NCBI RefSeq assembly: GCF_000364605.1 | Contig: NZ_KB822578.1 | Coordinates: 372,001 to 436,000 of the forward strand | DNA length: 64,000 nt | Source of the DNA: Nocardioides sp. Iso805N | GTDB taxonomy: Bacteria; Actinomycetota; Actinomycetes; Propionibacteriales; Nocardioidaceae | Reading direction: 5' to 3' | In this document: positions 1-8,752 of the stretch, in pieces | Numbering within the stretch: the stretch's first letter is position 1 | How the letters are laid out: each line of letters starts with the position of its first letter | Position numbers and translations under genes: made by a program | Notes under the pieces: generated by a model | Database searches by the model: none | Told to the model about the DNA's origin: nothing | What the model saw: the letters and a program-made list of their open reading frames with translations, nothing else

Positions 1-99
1 ATGGCGATGCGCAACGGTCTCTCCTACACCCAGATCGGGAACGCCGGGCCGGGCCGCTCCGACGCCCGACAGAACAAGCGCGCACCGCGGCTGCGCTGA
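1..99 (+). CDS. 3' end of an unidentified gene (5' truncated by window)
   Basis: A frame open from base 1 ends at a TGA at 97-99, giving a 32-residue basic tail ending in KRAPRLR. It is followed after 43 bp by the aldehyde dehydrogenase gene on the same strand, so it is probably the last part of an upstream gene in the same operon. No family can be recognised from this tail. The ATG at base 1 is probably internal, because a stand-alone 32-residue gene here is less likely than a cut-off one. Confidence 0.4.
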   Translation: MAMRNGLSYTQIGNAGPGRSDARQNKRAPRLR

Positions 100-142
100 G
101 CGCCGCGGCACTGCCCATCCACGAGTTTCCAGGAGACCTGCC

Positions 143-1627
143 ATGAGCATCGGCACCGAAGAGCACCTCGCCTTCTCCCTCATCATCGGCGGCGCGGAGG
201 TCGCGGCCGGGTCCGGGCGGACCTACGAGAGCATCGATCCCTACACCGGTACGACGTGGGCGGTGGTGCCCGATGGCGACGCCGGCGACATCGACCGTGC
301 CGTGCAGGCCGCGCGAGCGGCCCTGGACGGCCCGTGGGGCCGGCTCACCGCGACCGAGCGCGGTCGGCTGATCGGTCGGCTGGGCGACGTGATCGCCCGT
401 CACGCCGACCACCTGGCCGATCTGGAGGTCCGCGACGGCGGGAAGCTGTTGCGCGAGATGGGTGGGCAGATGCGCAGCCTGCCCGACTACTACCACTACT
501 TCGCTGGCATGGCGGACAAGCTCGAGGGGACCGTGATCCCCGGCAAGTCGAACTACCTCGTCTACACCACGCACGAGCCGGTCGGGGTGGTCGGCGCCAT
601 CACGCCGTGGAACTCGCCCCTTCTCCTGCTGACCTGGAAGCTCGCGGCCGGTCTCGCGGCCGGCTGCACCTTCGTCGTCAAGCCCAGCGACCACACGCCG
701 GTCTCCACGCTGGCCTTCGCTCGTCTCTTCGAGGAGGCCGGGTTCCCGCCGGGCGTGATGAACGTCGTCACCGGGTGGGGCCCGGAGACGGGCGCGGCGT
801 TGGCCTCTCACCCGGGGGTCGACAAGATCGCCTTCACCGGCTCGACCGGCACCGGCATCAAGGTCGGTGAGGCAGCCGTGCGCAACCTGACCCGCTTCAC
901 CTTGGAGCTCGGCGGGAAGTCGGCCCAGGTCGTCTTCCCCGACGCCGACCTCGAGGCCGCCGCCAACGGCATCGTCTCGGGGATCTTCGCCGCCACCGGG
1001 CAGACCTGCCTGGCGGGCTCGCGTCTCCTGGTCCACGAGAGCGTTGCCGACGAGCTCGTCGAGAGGGTCGTACGTCGCGCCAGCACCATCGTGCTCGGTG
1101 ATCCCCGGGATCCCGCCACCGAGATGGGTCCGGTCTCCAACCAGCCGCAGTACGAGAAGGTGCTCTCGCACTTCGAGTCGGCGCGCGAGCAGGGCGCGAC
1201 GATCGCGTACGGCGGCGAGCCGGCCAGCGACCTCGGTGGTCTCTTCGTCAAGCCGACGGTCCTGACCGGGGTGACTGCGGACATGCGTGCCGCGGCGGAG
1301 GAGATCTTCGGTCCCGTTCTCACGGTCTCGACCTTCGCCGACGAGGACGAGGCGATCGCCGCCGCCAACGGGACCGAGTTCGGCCTGGCGGGCGCTGTCT
1401 GGACCCGCGACGTGACCCGCGCCCACCGGGTCGCCGGACAGCTCCACGCCGGCACCGTCTGGATCAACGCCTACCGCGCGGTGGCTCCCAACGTGCCGTT
1501 CGGGGGCATGGGCGCCAGCGGGATCGGCCGGGAGAACGGCATCGATGCCGTCAAGGACTTCACCGAGACCAAAGCCATCTGGGTCGAGCTCAGCGGGCAG
1601 ACCCGGGACCCGTTCACCCTCGGCTGA
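143..1627 (+). CDS. NAD(P)-dependent aldehyde dehydrogenase
   Basis: Oxidises an aldehyde to the carboxylic acid in the cytoplasm. The 494-residue product has the full ALDH layout: Asn157 in TPWNSP, the FTGST nucleotide-binding turn at 231-235, the general base Glu255 in LELGGKS and the nucleophile Cys289 in GQTCLAG. The ATG at 143 follows AGGAGA at a good distance. The thiolase gene starts 22 bp downstream, so the two are probably co-transcribed and the product acid would enter CoA-dependent breakdown. The exact substrate is unknown. It is one of three ALDHs in the island. Confidence 0.92.
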   Translation: MSIGTEEHLAFSLIIGGAEVAAGSGRTYESIDPYTGTTWAVVPDGDAGDIDRAVQAARAALDGPWGRLTATERGRLIGRLGDVIARHADHLADLEVRDGGKLLREMGGQMRSLPDYYHYFAGMADKLEGTVIPGKSNYLVYTTHEPVGVVGAITPWNSPLLLLTWKLAAGLAAGCTFVVKPSDHTPVSTLAFARLFEEAGFPPGVMNVVTGWGPETGAALASHPGVDKIAFTGSTGTGIKVGEAAVRNLTRFTLELGGKSAQVVFPDADLEAAANGIVSGIFAATGQTCLAGSRLLVHESVADELVERVVRRASTIVLGDPRDPATEMGPVSNQPQYEKVLSHFESAREQGATIAYGGEPASDLGGLFVKPTVLTGVTADMRAAAEEIFGPVLTVSTFADEDEAIAAANGTEFGLAGAVWTRDVTRAHRVAGQLHAGTVWINAYRAVAPNVPFGGMGASGIGRENGIDAVKDFTETKAIWVELSGQTRDPFTLG

Positions 1628-1649
1628 GGGACATCGAGAGGACATCACC

Positions 1650-2858
1650 ATGAGCAGCACCACCCGCCAGGCCGGCCAGGACGCCGTCATCGTCGCCGCG
1701 GCCCGTACGCCGATCGGCACCGCCTACAAGGGCACCCTGCGCGACACCACCGCGATGGACCTCGCCGCGATCGTGGTGAGGGAGGTCCAGCAGCGCTCAG
1801 GCCTCGAGCCGTCCCAGATCGACGACATCATCCTGGCCGAGTCCAACTACGGCGGCGGAGACATCGCCCGCCACGCGGCGGTCGTCACCGGCATGCTCCA
1901 GGTGCCGGGGCAGGCGATCAACCGGCACTGTGCCGGCGGCCTGACCGCTATCGGCAACGCGGCCGCTCAGGTCGTCTCGGGGGCTGAGGACGCGATCATC
2001 GCCGGTGGCGTGCAGTCCAGCTCCACCTCACCGCTGCAGCGATTCCGTACGCCGGGCACCGTCGAGGAGTTCACCGAGCGCTGGATGCCGCCGACGCACC
2101 CGGACTCGCCCGAGGCGCCGAACATGGACATGTCGATCACCGTCGGCTGGCACACCGCCCGGGAGGTCGGCCTGACCCGCGAGGAGATGGACGCCTGGGC
2201 GCTGCGCTCGCACCAGCGTGCTGTCGCGGCGATCGACGGTGGGGTCTTCGACGAGGAGATCGTGCCGGTGCCCGTGCGAGCCGCGGACGGCACCACCGTG
2301 CTGTTCGAGAACGACGAGCACCCGCGCCGGGACTCGAGCGCTGAGAAGCTCGCCAGCCTCAAGCCGATCCACCCCGAGATCGACGGATTCTCGATCACGG
2401 CCGGCAACGCTAGCGGCATCAATGACGCGGCCGCCGCGGTGATGGTGACCTCCGCGGCTCTCGCCGCCGAGCAGGGTCTGAAGCCGCTCGCGACGATCAA
2501 GGCATGGGCGTCGACCGCGATCGATCCCGCCCGGATGGGGCTCGCCCCGCTCGACGCGATCCCGAAGGTGCTCGACCGCGCCGGACTCGGCGTCGGCGAT
2601 GTCGACCTGTGGGAGATCAACGAGGCGTTCGCCTCGGTGCCGGTGGCGGCCTGCAAGAAGCTCGGCATCGACGAGACCCTGGTCAACACGGCCGGAAGTG
2701 GTTGCAGCCTGGGCCACCCGGTCGCGGCCTCGGGCGCCCGGATGATCGTCACGTTGATCCACGAGCTGCGCCGGCGTGGTGGCGGCGTCGGGCTCGCCAC
2801 CATGTGCGCCGGCGGCGGCCAGGCCGGCGCCGTGGTGATCGAAGTTGCCGCACCCTGA
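1650..2858 (+). CDS. Acetyl-CoA acetyltransferase (thiolase)
   Basis: Type II thiolase of 402 residues that would cleave a 3-oxoacyl-CoA with CoA, the last step of beta-oxidation, or run the reverse condensation. The acyl-carrying Cys94 lies in NRHCAGGLTA, His356 in GHPVAASGAR and Cys386 in MCAGGGQ, so all three catalytic residues are in place. The frame is open further upstream into the ALDH gene, but the ATG at 1650 gives the expected N-terminus and sits after GAGAGGAC. It lies 22 bp after the ALDH gene and is separated from the next operon by an 85-bp gap containing a TGAC-type operator. Confidence 0.93.
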   Translation: MSSTTRQAGQDAVIVAAARTPIGTAYKGTLRDTTAMDLAAIVVREVQQRSGLEPSQIDDIILAESNYGGGDIARHAAVVTGMLQVPGQAINRHCAGGLTAIGNAAAQVVSGAEDAIIAGGVQSSSTSPLQRFRTPGTVEEFTERWMPPTHPDSPEAPNMDMSITVGWHTAREVGLTREEMDAWALRSHQRAVAAIDGGVFDEEIVPVPVRAADGTTVLFENDEHPRRDSSAEKLASLKPIHPEIDGFSITAGNASGINDAAAAVMVTSAALAAEQGLKPLATIKAWASTAIDPARMGLAPLDAIPKVLDRAGLGVGDVDLWEINEAFASVPVAACKKLGIDETLVNTAGSGCSLGHPVAASGARMIVTLIHELRRRGGGVGLATMCAGGGQAGAVVIEVAAP

Positions 2859-2869
2859 TCCCTAGAAAA

Positions 2870-2883
2870 TGACGCAACTGTCA
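2870..2883 (+). promoter_or_regulatory. TGAC-box operator, site 1 (six-gene oxidoreductase operon)
   Basis: TGACG-CAAC-TGTCA followed by GATATG, 61 bp upstream of the hydrolase ATG at 2944. Both arms match the inverted repeat found before most transcription units of the island. It overlaps a plausible -10 (GATATG). Confidence 0.6.
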
Positions 2884-2943
2884 GATATGTTGGTCACGTG
2901 CTGAAGCCGCAATGAGGCGGCTCGTCGAGAAGGAGTGGCGTGC

Positions 2944-3891
2944 ATGTCTGTGCAGGTCGCAACGCTGGAGCTTCCGGGCTCGGGGCTGAGCCTCGCGGGG
3001 GATCGATGGTCTGATCCCGATGCGGGTGATCCGCGCGGTATCGCGCTGCTGCTACACGGCGGCGGGCAGACGCGGCACTCGTGGCGTCGTACGGGGGAGC
3101 GGCTGGCCCGTGCGGGCTGGATCGCCTATGCCGTCGATCTGCGAGGGCATGGCGACAGTGCCTGGCCGGCCGATGGCGACTACGGCATGAATGCCATGAC
3201 GGCCGACATCAGAGAACTGGCCGCACATGTCAGAAGAAGCGAACCGGGCGTGCCGATGGCCCTGGTGGGCGCCTCCCTGGGGGGCAAGGTCTCACTCCTC
3301 GTTGCCGGGGAGGACGCCGACCTGGTGCAGGCGCTGGTCCTGGTCGACATCGTGATCCGCGTCGAGACCGAGGGCAGCCGGCGCGTGCGTGACTTCATGC
3401 GGGGCGCGCCGGAAGGGTTCGGCTCCCTCGAGGAGGCGGCCGCGGCGATCTCGGCGTACAACCCCCATCGCAAGCACTCGGGCAATCTCGAAGGGCTGAA
3501 GAAGAACCTTCGGCTGCGAGACGGCCGCTGGCACTGGCACTGGGATCCGCGGATGTTCCGCCATGACGGCGACGACGACCTGCCCGGCGGGGATTCGCCG
3601 GTCAGCGTCGCGATCGCGAAGCGCTCCCGTGCGGCGGCGAGCGAGCTGCGGTGCCCGCTCATGCTGGTGCGCGGCGAGCAGTCCGACATCGTCTCCGACG
3701 AGGGCATCGCCGAGCTGCGCGAGCTGGTGCCGCACGCACGCGTCGTCGACGTGAACAACGTCGGCCACATGGTGGCCGGCGACGACAACGACGTCTTCAG
3801 CGCCAACCTGGTCGACTTCCTCGACGAGGCGGTCGCATCAGCGGGCTCCGCGACGGGCCCCTTCCCCGAAAGTGCAGGCAAACGGGCATGA
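2944..3891 (+). CDS. Alpha/beta hydrolase
   Basis: Cytoplasmic alpha/beta-hydrolase of 315 residues. The oxyanion-hole motif HGGG is at 38-41, the nucleophile elbow GASLGG puts Ser111 as nucleophile, and the C-terminal histidine is in NNVGHMV. This suits an ester, lactone, thioester or C-C bond hydrolase; the substrate cannot be told. A GTG at 2935 is in frame, but the Shine-Dalgarno AAGGAG at 2930-2935 overlaps it and places the real start at ATG 2944. First gene of a six-gene operon. Its stop overlaps the next start in an ATGA junction, implying translational coupling to the 2-oxoacid oxidoreductase. Confidence 0.85.
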   Translation: MSVQVATLELPGSGLSLAGDRWSDPDAGDPRGIALLLHGGGQTRHSWRRTGERLARAGWIAYAVDLRGHGDSAWPADGDYGMNAMTADIRELAAHVRRSEPGVPMALVGASLGGKVSLLVAGEDADLVQALVLVDIVIRVETEGSRRVRDFMRGAPEGFGSLEEAAAAISAYNPHRKHSGNLEGLKKNLRLRDGRWHWHWDPRMFRHDGDDDLPGGDSPVSVAIAKRSRAAASELRCPLMLVRGEQSDIVSDEGIAELRELVPHARVVDVNNVGHMVAGDDNDVFSANLVDFLDEAVASAGSATGPFPESAGKRA

Positions 3892-5831
3892 CCCAGACCT
3901 ACGACCCCCGTGCCGCCGAGCCCGTCGGCTCCGGTGTGACCCGGCTCGACCAAGTCGTCATCCGGATCGCGGGCGACTCCGGCGACGGGATGCAGCTCGC
4001 TGGTGACCAGTTCACCGCCGAGGCGGCCGCTTTCGGCAACGACCTGGCGACCCAGCCGAGCTTCCCGGCCGAGATCCGGGCGCCTCAGGGCACCCTCCAC
4101 GGTGTCTCGAGCTTCCAGATCCAGATCGCGGACTTCGATGTCCTCACCGCCGGTGACCGTCCCGACGTCCTGGTGGCGATGAACCCGGCAGCGCTGCGGG
4201 CCAACGTCGGCGACCTGCCCCGCGGCGGCATCTTGATCGTCAACACCGACGAGTTCACCAAGCGCAACCTGGCCAAGGCCGGCTACGACCACAACCCGCT
4301 CGAGACCGCCGACTTCGAGGACTTCCAGGTCCACGAGATCGCGATGGCGACGTTGACGGCCGGCGCGGTCGAGTCCGTGGGCCTCGGGCGCAAGGATGCC
4401 GAGCGGTCCAAGAACATGTTCGCCCTCGGCGTGCTCTCGTGGATGTACGGACGTCCGCTGGCGGCCATCGAGGAGTTCCTCGAGCAGAAGTTCGCCAAGC
4501 GGCCCCAGATCGCCAAGGCCAACATTCTGGCGCTGCGTGCCGGCCACAATTACGGCGAGACCACCGAGTCCTTCGCCACCAGCTTCGAGGTCGCCCCGGC
4601 TGCGCTTCCGGCCGGCACCTATCGCCAGGTCACCGGCAACACGGCGCTGTCCTACGGCCTGCTCGCCGTCGCCCAGACCTCCGGGATGGAGGTCTTCCTG
4701 GGCAGCTATCCGATCACTCCGGCCTCCGACATCCTGCACGAGCTGAGCGGTCACAAGCACCACGGCGTGGTCACCTTCCAGGCGGAGGACGAGATCGCGG
4801 CGGTCGGCGCGGCACTCGGAGCGTCGTACGGCGGTGCGCTCGGCGTCACCTCCACCTCGGGGCCCGGGCTGGCGCTCAAGTCCGAGGCCATCGGACTCGC
4901 GGTGATGACCGAGCTGCCGCTGCTGGTGATCAACGTCCAGCGTGGCGGACCCTCGACCGGACTGCCGACCAAGACCGAGCAGGCCGACCTGCTGCAGGCC
5001 CGGTTCGGTCGTAACGGCGAGTCGCCCGTGCCGGTGATCGCGCCGCAGTCCCCGGCGGACTGCTTCGAGGCCGCCCTCGAGGCGGCTCGGATCGCCATCA
5101 CCTACCGCACGCCGGTGATCCTGCTCTCCGACGGAGCCATCGCCAACGGCTCCGAGCCCTGGCGGATCCCGAGCGTCGCTGCCCTGCCTCCGATCGATCC
5201 GGACTTCGCCGTGGCCCCTGAGGGCGAGAGCGCCGCGGGAACCCACCAGCCCTACGCGCGCGACGCCGAGACCCTGGTGCGGTCCTGGGCGATCCCCGGG
5301 GCGGCCGGGCTGGAGCACCGGATCGGCGGTCTGGAGAAGGAGAACGGCAGCGGCAACATCTCCTACACCCCCGAGAACCACGAGCTGATGACCCGGGTGC
5401 GAGCCGCCAAGGTCGAAGGCATCCCGGTGCCCGCGCTGGAGGTCGACGACCCCAGCGACGGTGCCGAGGTCCTCCTGCTCGGATGGGGCAGCTCGTACGG
5501 CCCCATCGGCGAGGCCGTACGCCGCGCGCGTCTCGCCGGCTACCAGGTGGCGCGAGCGCACCTGCGCCACCTCAACCCGTTGCCCTCGAACCTGGGGGAG
5601 GTGCTGGGTCGCTACCGCCGGGTCCTCGTGCCGGAGATGAACCTGGGCCAGCTCTCGCTGCTGCTCAAGGCGCAGTACGACGCCGACATCCAGCCGATCA
5701 CGAAGGTGTCCGGTGTCGCCTTCCGCTCCGACGAGCTGCACGAGGCCCTCCTGGCCGAGTTCGCCGGCACCCTTGCGGCCCACGAGCGGGAGAAGACGCC
5801 GGCGTCCACCGCCGCGGTCGTCGTCCGCTAG
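3888..5831 (+). CDS. korA: 2-oxoacid:ferredoxin oxidoreductase, alpha subunit (gamma-alpha fusion)
   Basis: Large subunit (647 aa) of a TPP-dependent 2-oxoacid:acceptor oxidoreductase, which converts a 2-oxoacid plus CoA to acyl-CoA and CO2 while reducing ferredoxin. Residues about 20-200 are the gamma domain (RIAGDSGDGMQLAGDQF). From about 245 the alpha pyrimidine-binding domain follows (GSYPITPASDILHEL, QAEDEIAAVGAALGA, STSGPGL). Length and order match actinobacterial KorA. It starts in the ATGA overlap with the hydrolase, and the beta subunit follows 31 bp later. The usual role is 2-oxoglutarate oxidation, but its place in a catabolic operon leaves a branched or aryl 2-oxoacid possible. 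Confidence 0.9.
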   Translation: MTQTYDPRAAEPVGSGVTRLDQVVIRIAGDSGDGMQLAGDQFTAEAAAFGNDLATQPSFPAEIRAPQGTLHGVSSFQIQIADFDVLTAGDRPDVLVAMNPAALRANVGDLPRGGILIVNTDEFTKRNLAKAGYDHNPLETADFEDFQVHEIAMATLTAGAVESVGLGRKDAERSKNMFALGVLSWMYGRPLAAIEEFLEQKFAKRPQIAKANILALRAGHNYGETTESFATSFEVAPAALPAGTYRQVTGNTALSYGLLAVAQTSGMEVFLGSYPITPASDILHELSGHKHHGVVTFQAEDEIAAVGAALGASYGGALGVTSTSGPGLALKSEAIGLAVMTELPLLVINVQRGGPSTGLPTKTEQADLLQARFGRNGESPVPVIAPQSPADCFEAALEAARIAITYRTPVILLSDGAIANGSEPWRIPSVAALPPIDPDFAVAPEGESAAGTHQPYARDAETLVRSWAIPGAAGLEHRIGGLEKENGSGNISYTPENHELMTRVRAAKVEGIPVPALEVDDPSDGAEVLLLGWGSSYGPIGEAVRRARLAGYQVARAHLRHLNPLPSNLGEVLGRYRRVLVPEMNLGQLSLLLKAQYDADIQPITKVSGVAFRSDELHEALLAEFAGTLAAHEREKTPASTAAVVVR

Positions 5832-5862
5832 TCGCTTCGACCACACGATGGGAGCACCAACC

Positions 5863-6954
5863 ATGACCACCGTCGCCACTTCCGGCCTCGTGGGCACAGA
5901 CCTCGGTCTGACCCCGGCCGCTCGCCACTCCGCCCTCGACCTGGTGCCCAAGGCGGAGGGGAAACAGACGGCCCGCGACTTCGCCAGCGCCGAGGAGGTG
6001 CGGTGGTGCCCCGGGTGCGGTGACTACGTCATCCTCGCGACCGTCAAGAGCATGCTGCCGCAGCTCGGCCTCAAGCGGGAGAACATCGTCTTCATCTCCG
6101 GTATCGGGTGCTCCTCACGGTTCCCGTACTACCTCGAGACCTACGGCGTGCACTCCATCCACGGCCGCGCGCCGACGCTCGCCACCGGCCTGTCGGTGAC
6201 CCGCCCCGACCTCTCGATCTGGGTCGTGACCGGCGACGGCGATGCGATGTCGATCGGTGGGAACCACCTGATCCACGCACTGCGGCGCAACGTGAACATG
6301 CGCGTCCTGATGTTCAACAACCGCATCTACGGGTTGACCAAGGGGCAGTACTCGCCGACGTCCGAGACCGGCAAGGTGACCAAGTCGACGCCGTACGGGT
6401 CCGTCGACGCGCCGTTCAACACGATGTCGCTCACCGTCGGCGCCGAGGCCAGCTTCGTCGCACGTGCCCTCGACTCCGACCGAGCCGGGCTCACCGAGGT
6501 CCTGCTCGCCGCGGCTCAGCACCGGGGGACCGCGTTCGTCGAGATCCTGCAGGACTGCCCGATCTTCAACGACGGGTCCTTCGACGCCCTGCGCAAGGAC
6601 GACGCGGCGAGCCACCTGATCCACGTGCGTCACGGAGAGCCGATCATCTTCGGAGCCGAGGGCGAGTACTGCGTCGTCAAGCAGGGATTCGGGCTCGGCG
6701 TCGCCAAGACCGTCGACGTGGCGCCCGAGGACATCGTCGTGCACGACGCGTACACCGATGACCAGGCGTACGCCTACGCCCTCTCGCGACTCTCGGAGCA
6801 GGACCTCACCTACAGCGTGACCGGCATCATCCGCGCGGTAAGCCGCCCGACGTACGACGACGGGGTGCGGACCCAGGTCGAGTACGCGAAGTCGGTGACC
6901 GCCCAGGACCTGCAGGAAACCTTGAACGGTCAGCACACGTGGACCGTCTCCTAG
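5863..6954 (+). CDS. korB: 2-oxoacid:ferredoxin oxidoreductase, beta subunit
   Basis: TPP-binding partner (363 aa) of the preceding subunit. It shows the iron-sulfur motif WCPGCGDY near residue 50 and a further Cys in GIGCSSRFPYY. The TPP/Mg site is GDGDAMSIGGNH followed by NNRIYGLTKGQ. ATG 5863 is chosen over the in-frame ATG 5848 because GGGAG at 5850-5854 sits 8 nt before it. The electrons need a ferredoxin; the only ferredoxin gene in the window (45227-45553, minus strand) carries the same type of operator, so the two may work together. Confidence 0.9.
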   Translation: MTTVATSGLVGTDLGLTPAARHSALDLVPKAEGKQTARDFASAEEVRWCPGCGDYVILATVKSMLPQLGLKRENIVFISGIGCSSRFPYYLETYGVHSIHGRAPTLATGLSVTRPDLSIWVVTGDGDAMSIGGNHLIHALRRNVNMRVLMFNNRIYGLTKGQYSPTSETGKVTKSTPYGSVDAPFNTMSLTVGAEASFVARALDSDRAGLTEVLLAAAQHRGTAFVEILQDCPIFNDGSFDALRKDDAASHLIHVRHGEPIIFGAEGEYCVVKQGFGLGVAKTVDVAPEDIVVHDAYTDDQAYAYALSRLSEQDLTYSVTGIIRAVSRPTYDDGVRTQVEYAKSVTAQDLQETLNGQHTWTVS

Positions 6955-6977
6955 CCACCGACGAAGAGGAGAACGAC

Positions 6978-7562
6978 ATGACTCTCGACACCGGCGCGGC
7001 CGCCAAGGTCCTCGGCGGCCTGCGTCCCTATCCGGTCGCCATCACCACCGTGGACGGCGGCGTGGCGAACGGCCTGATGTCGCTGTCAGCGGGCGCAGCG
7101 AGCATCATCCCCGAGGCACCCCGTGCCACGATCAGCCTGACGAAGTACAACCTCACCCACGACATGGTGACCGGGTCGGGGATCTTCGTGATGCATCTGC
7201 TCAGCGCGGAGGACGACCAGATCGAGAAGTCGCTGGAGATCCTGATGACGCTCGGCGGCAGCTCGGGCCGCGACGGCGACAAGATCGGCAAGCTGCGGAC
7301 CCGGCAGGGTCTCTCCGGTGCGCCTGTGCTGCTCGACGCCCACAGCTATGTGGAGGCTCGGGTCACCGGCACCCTCGATGTCCAGGAGAGCTCGATCTTC
7401 GTGGGCGACGTGATCGCTGCCGAGATCCTCAACCCCGGTCGCCGGCTGCAGATCGGCGAGGCCTGGGAGAAGCTGCCGGCCGAGTGGATCGAGCAGTACG
7501 ACGCCAACCACGTGCCCCAGCTCGAGAGTGCGCGCGCGCACCGCTTCACGACTGTGCTCTGA
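6978..7562 (+). CDS. Flavin reductase-like domain protein
   Basis: A 194-residue protein of the flavin reductase (DIM6/NTAB, HpaC-like) fold, which reduces FMN or FAD with NAD(P)H for a partner monooxygenase. The N-terminal half has the typical pattern PVAITTVDGGVANGLMSLSA, then APRATISLTKYNLTHDMV and GIFVMHLLS. The start is fixed by GAGGAG at 6966-6971 before ATG 6978. It lies 23 bp after korB and 4 bp before the acyl-CoA dehydrogenase gene. An LLM flavin protein is encoded two genes downstream and is the obvious candidate partner. Confidence 0.8.
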   Translation: MTLDTGAAAKVLGGLRPYPVAITTVDGGVANGLMSLSAGAASIIPEAPRATISLTKYNLTHDMVTGSGIFVMHLLSAEDDQIEKSLEILMTLGGSSGRDGDKIGKLRTRQGLSGAPVLLDAHSYVEARVTGTLDVQESSIFVGDVIAAEILNPGRRLQIGEAWEKLPAEWIEQYDANHVPQLESARAHRFTTVL

Positions 7563-7566
7563 CGGC

Positions 7567-8745
7567 GTGTCGGCGACGGTGACGACAGCAGCGCCGACGG
7601 GCTCGTGGGAGCTCCCGGAAGAGTTCGTGGCGCTGCGGGAGACGGTCCGCAGGTTCATGGCCACCGAGGTCCACCCGCTCGAGGCGACCTTGCCGCACGA
7701 TGCCGCCGGCCTGCCGCGCGAGCTGCTCCTCCCTCTGCAGGCGAAGGCGCGTGCACTCGGCCTCTGGTCGTTGCAGACACCCGAGGAGCACGGCGGGGCC
7801 GGGCTGAGCGTGCTGGGCCAGGCGGTCGTGCTCGAGGAGGCCTCCAAGTGCCGGATGGGGGCGTTCTTCCCGGCCCTCGGCGCGTTCGGAGGCAATCCGC
7901 CCGCGGTGCTGTTCGGGGCCAGCGCGGAGCAGTGGGATGCGTTCGCGCAGCCGATCCTGGACGGCACCATGACCAAGGCCTACACCGCGATCAGTGAGCC
8001 GACCGGCGGGTCGGATCCGGCACGCGCGATCCAGCTCAAGGCTGTCCGCGAGGGCGATCACTACGTCCTCAACGGCGCGAAGATGTGGACCAGCCATGCC
8101 GCGGGCGCCGACTGGGGCATCGTCTACGCGCGCACCGGTGAGGGTCGCCGTGGCATCTCGGCCTTCGTGGTCGAGAGGGACACCCCGGGCCTGACCATCA
8201 ACCGCATCGACGTGATGGCCTCGTTCTCGCCGTACGAGCTGCACTTCGAGGATGCGCGCGTCCCGGCCGCGAACCTCATCGGCGAGGAGGGCGGGGGCTT
8301 CGCCCAGGCGAGCTCGACCCTCGTCACCGCACGCATCCTCTACGCGGCGGGCCCGATCGGGATCGCGCAGACCGCCCTCGACATGGCCTGCCGATGGGCC
8401 AAGGACAGGGACGTGTTCGGCGGCAAGCTCGCCGACAAGCAGGGCGTCCAGTGGATGCTCGTCGACAGCGAGGTCGAGCTCAGGGCCGCTCGGCTGCTGA
8501 TGTACCAGGCCGCGTGGAACGCGGACCTGGGCAAGGACGTCCGGGTCGACGCCTCGGTCGCCAAGATGTACGGCACCGAGGCGGCCCACCGCGTGGTCGA
8601 CCGGTGCATCCAGATCCACGGCGCCCTGGGGCTCGCCGACGAGCTCCCCCTCGAGCGATGGTTCCGCGATCTGCGGGTCAAGCGCCTGGGCGAAGGCGCC
8701 ACCGAGGTGCAGCGCGTGGTGATCGCGCGCGAACTACTGAAATGA
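7567..8745 (+). CDS. Acyl-CoA dehydrogenase
   Basis: FAD-dependent acyl-CoA dehydrogenase of about 392 residues that introduces the alpha,beta double bond. The FAD/substrate loop AISEPTGGSDPARA is near residue 145, followed by VLNGAKMWTSHAAGADWG. The catalytic glutamate lies in GEGATEVQRV near the C-terminus. The start is uncertain: GTG 7567 lies 4 bp after the flavin reductase stop, with GTG 7579 also possible, and there is no clear ribosome-binding site, as expected for a coupled gene. It is the fifth gene of the operon. The acyl chain specificity cannot be deduced. Confidence 0.88.
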   Translation: MSATVTTAAPTGSWELPEEFVALRETVRRFMATEVHPLEATLPHDAAGLPRELLLPLQAKARALGLWSLQTPEEHGGAGLSVLGQAVVLEEASKCRMGAFFPALGAFGGNPPAVLFGASAEQWDAFAQPILDGTMTKAYTAISEPTGGSDPARAIQLKAVREGDHYVLNGAKMWTSHAAGADWGIVYARTGEGRRGISAFVVERDTPGLTINRIDVMASFSPYELHFEDARVPAANLIGEEGGGFAQASSTLVTARILYAAGPIGIAQTALDMACRWAKDRDVFGGKLADKQGVQWMLVDSEVELRAARLLMYQAAWNADLGKDVRVDASVAKMYGTEAAHRVVDRCIQIHGALGLADELPLERWFRDLRVKRLGEGATEVQRVVIARELLK

Positions 8746-8752
8746 GCAGCCG

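Noticed and set aside
3180-5951. 923-codon open frame on the minus strand opposite the hydrolase and korA genes
   Set aside because: Antisense to well-supported coding genes; Arg/Gly/His-rich translation without domains, an effect of GC-rich codon structure.
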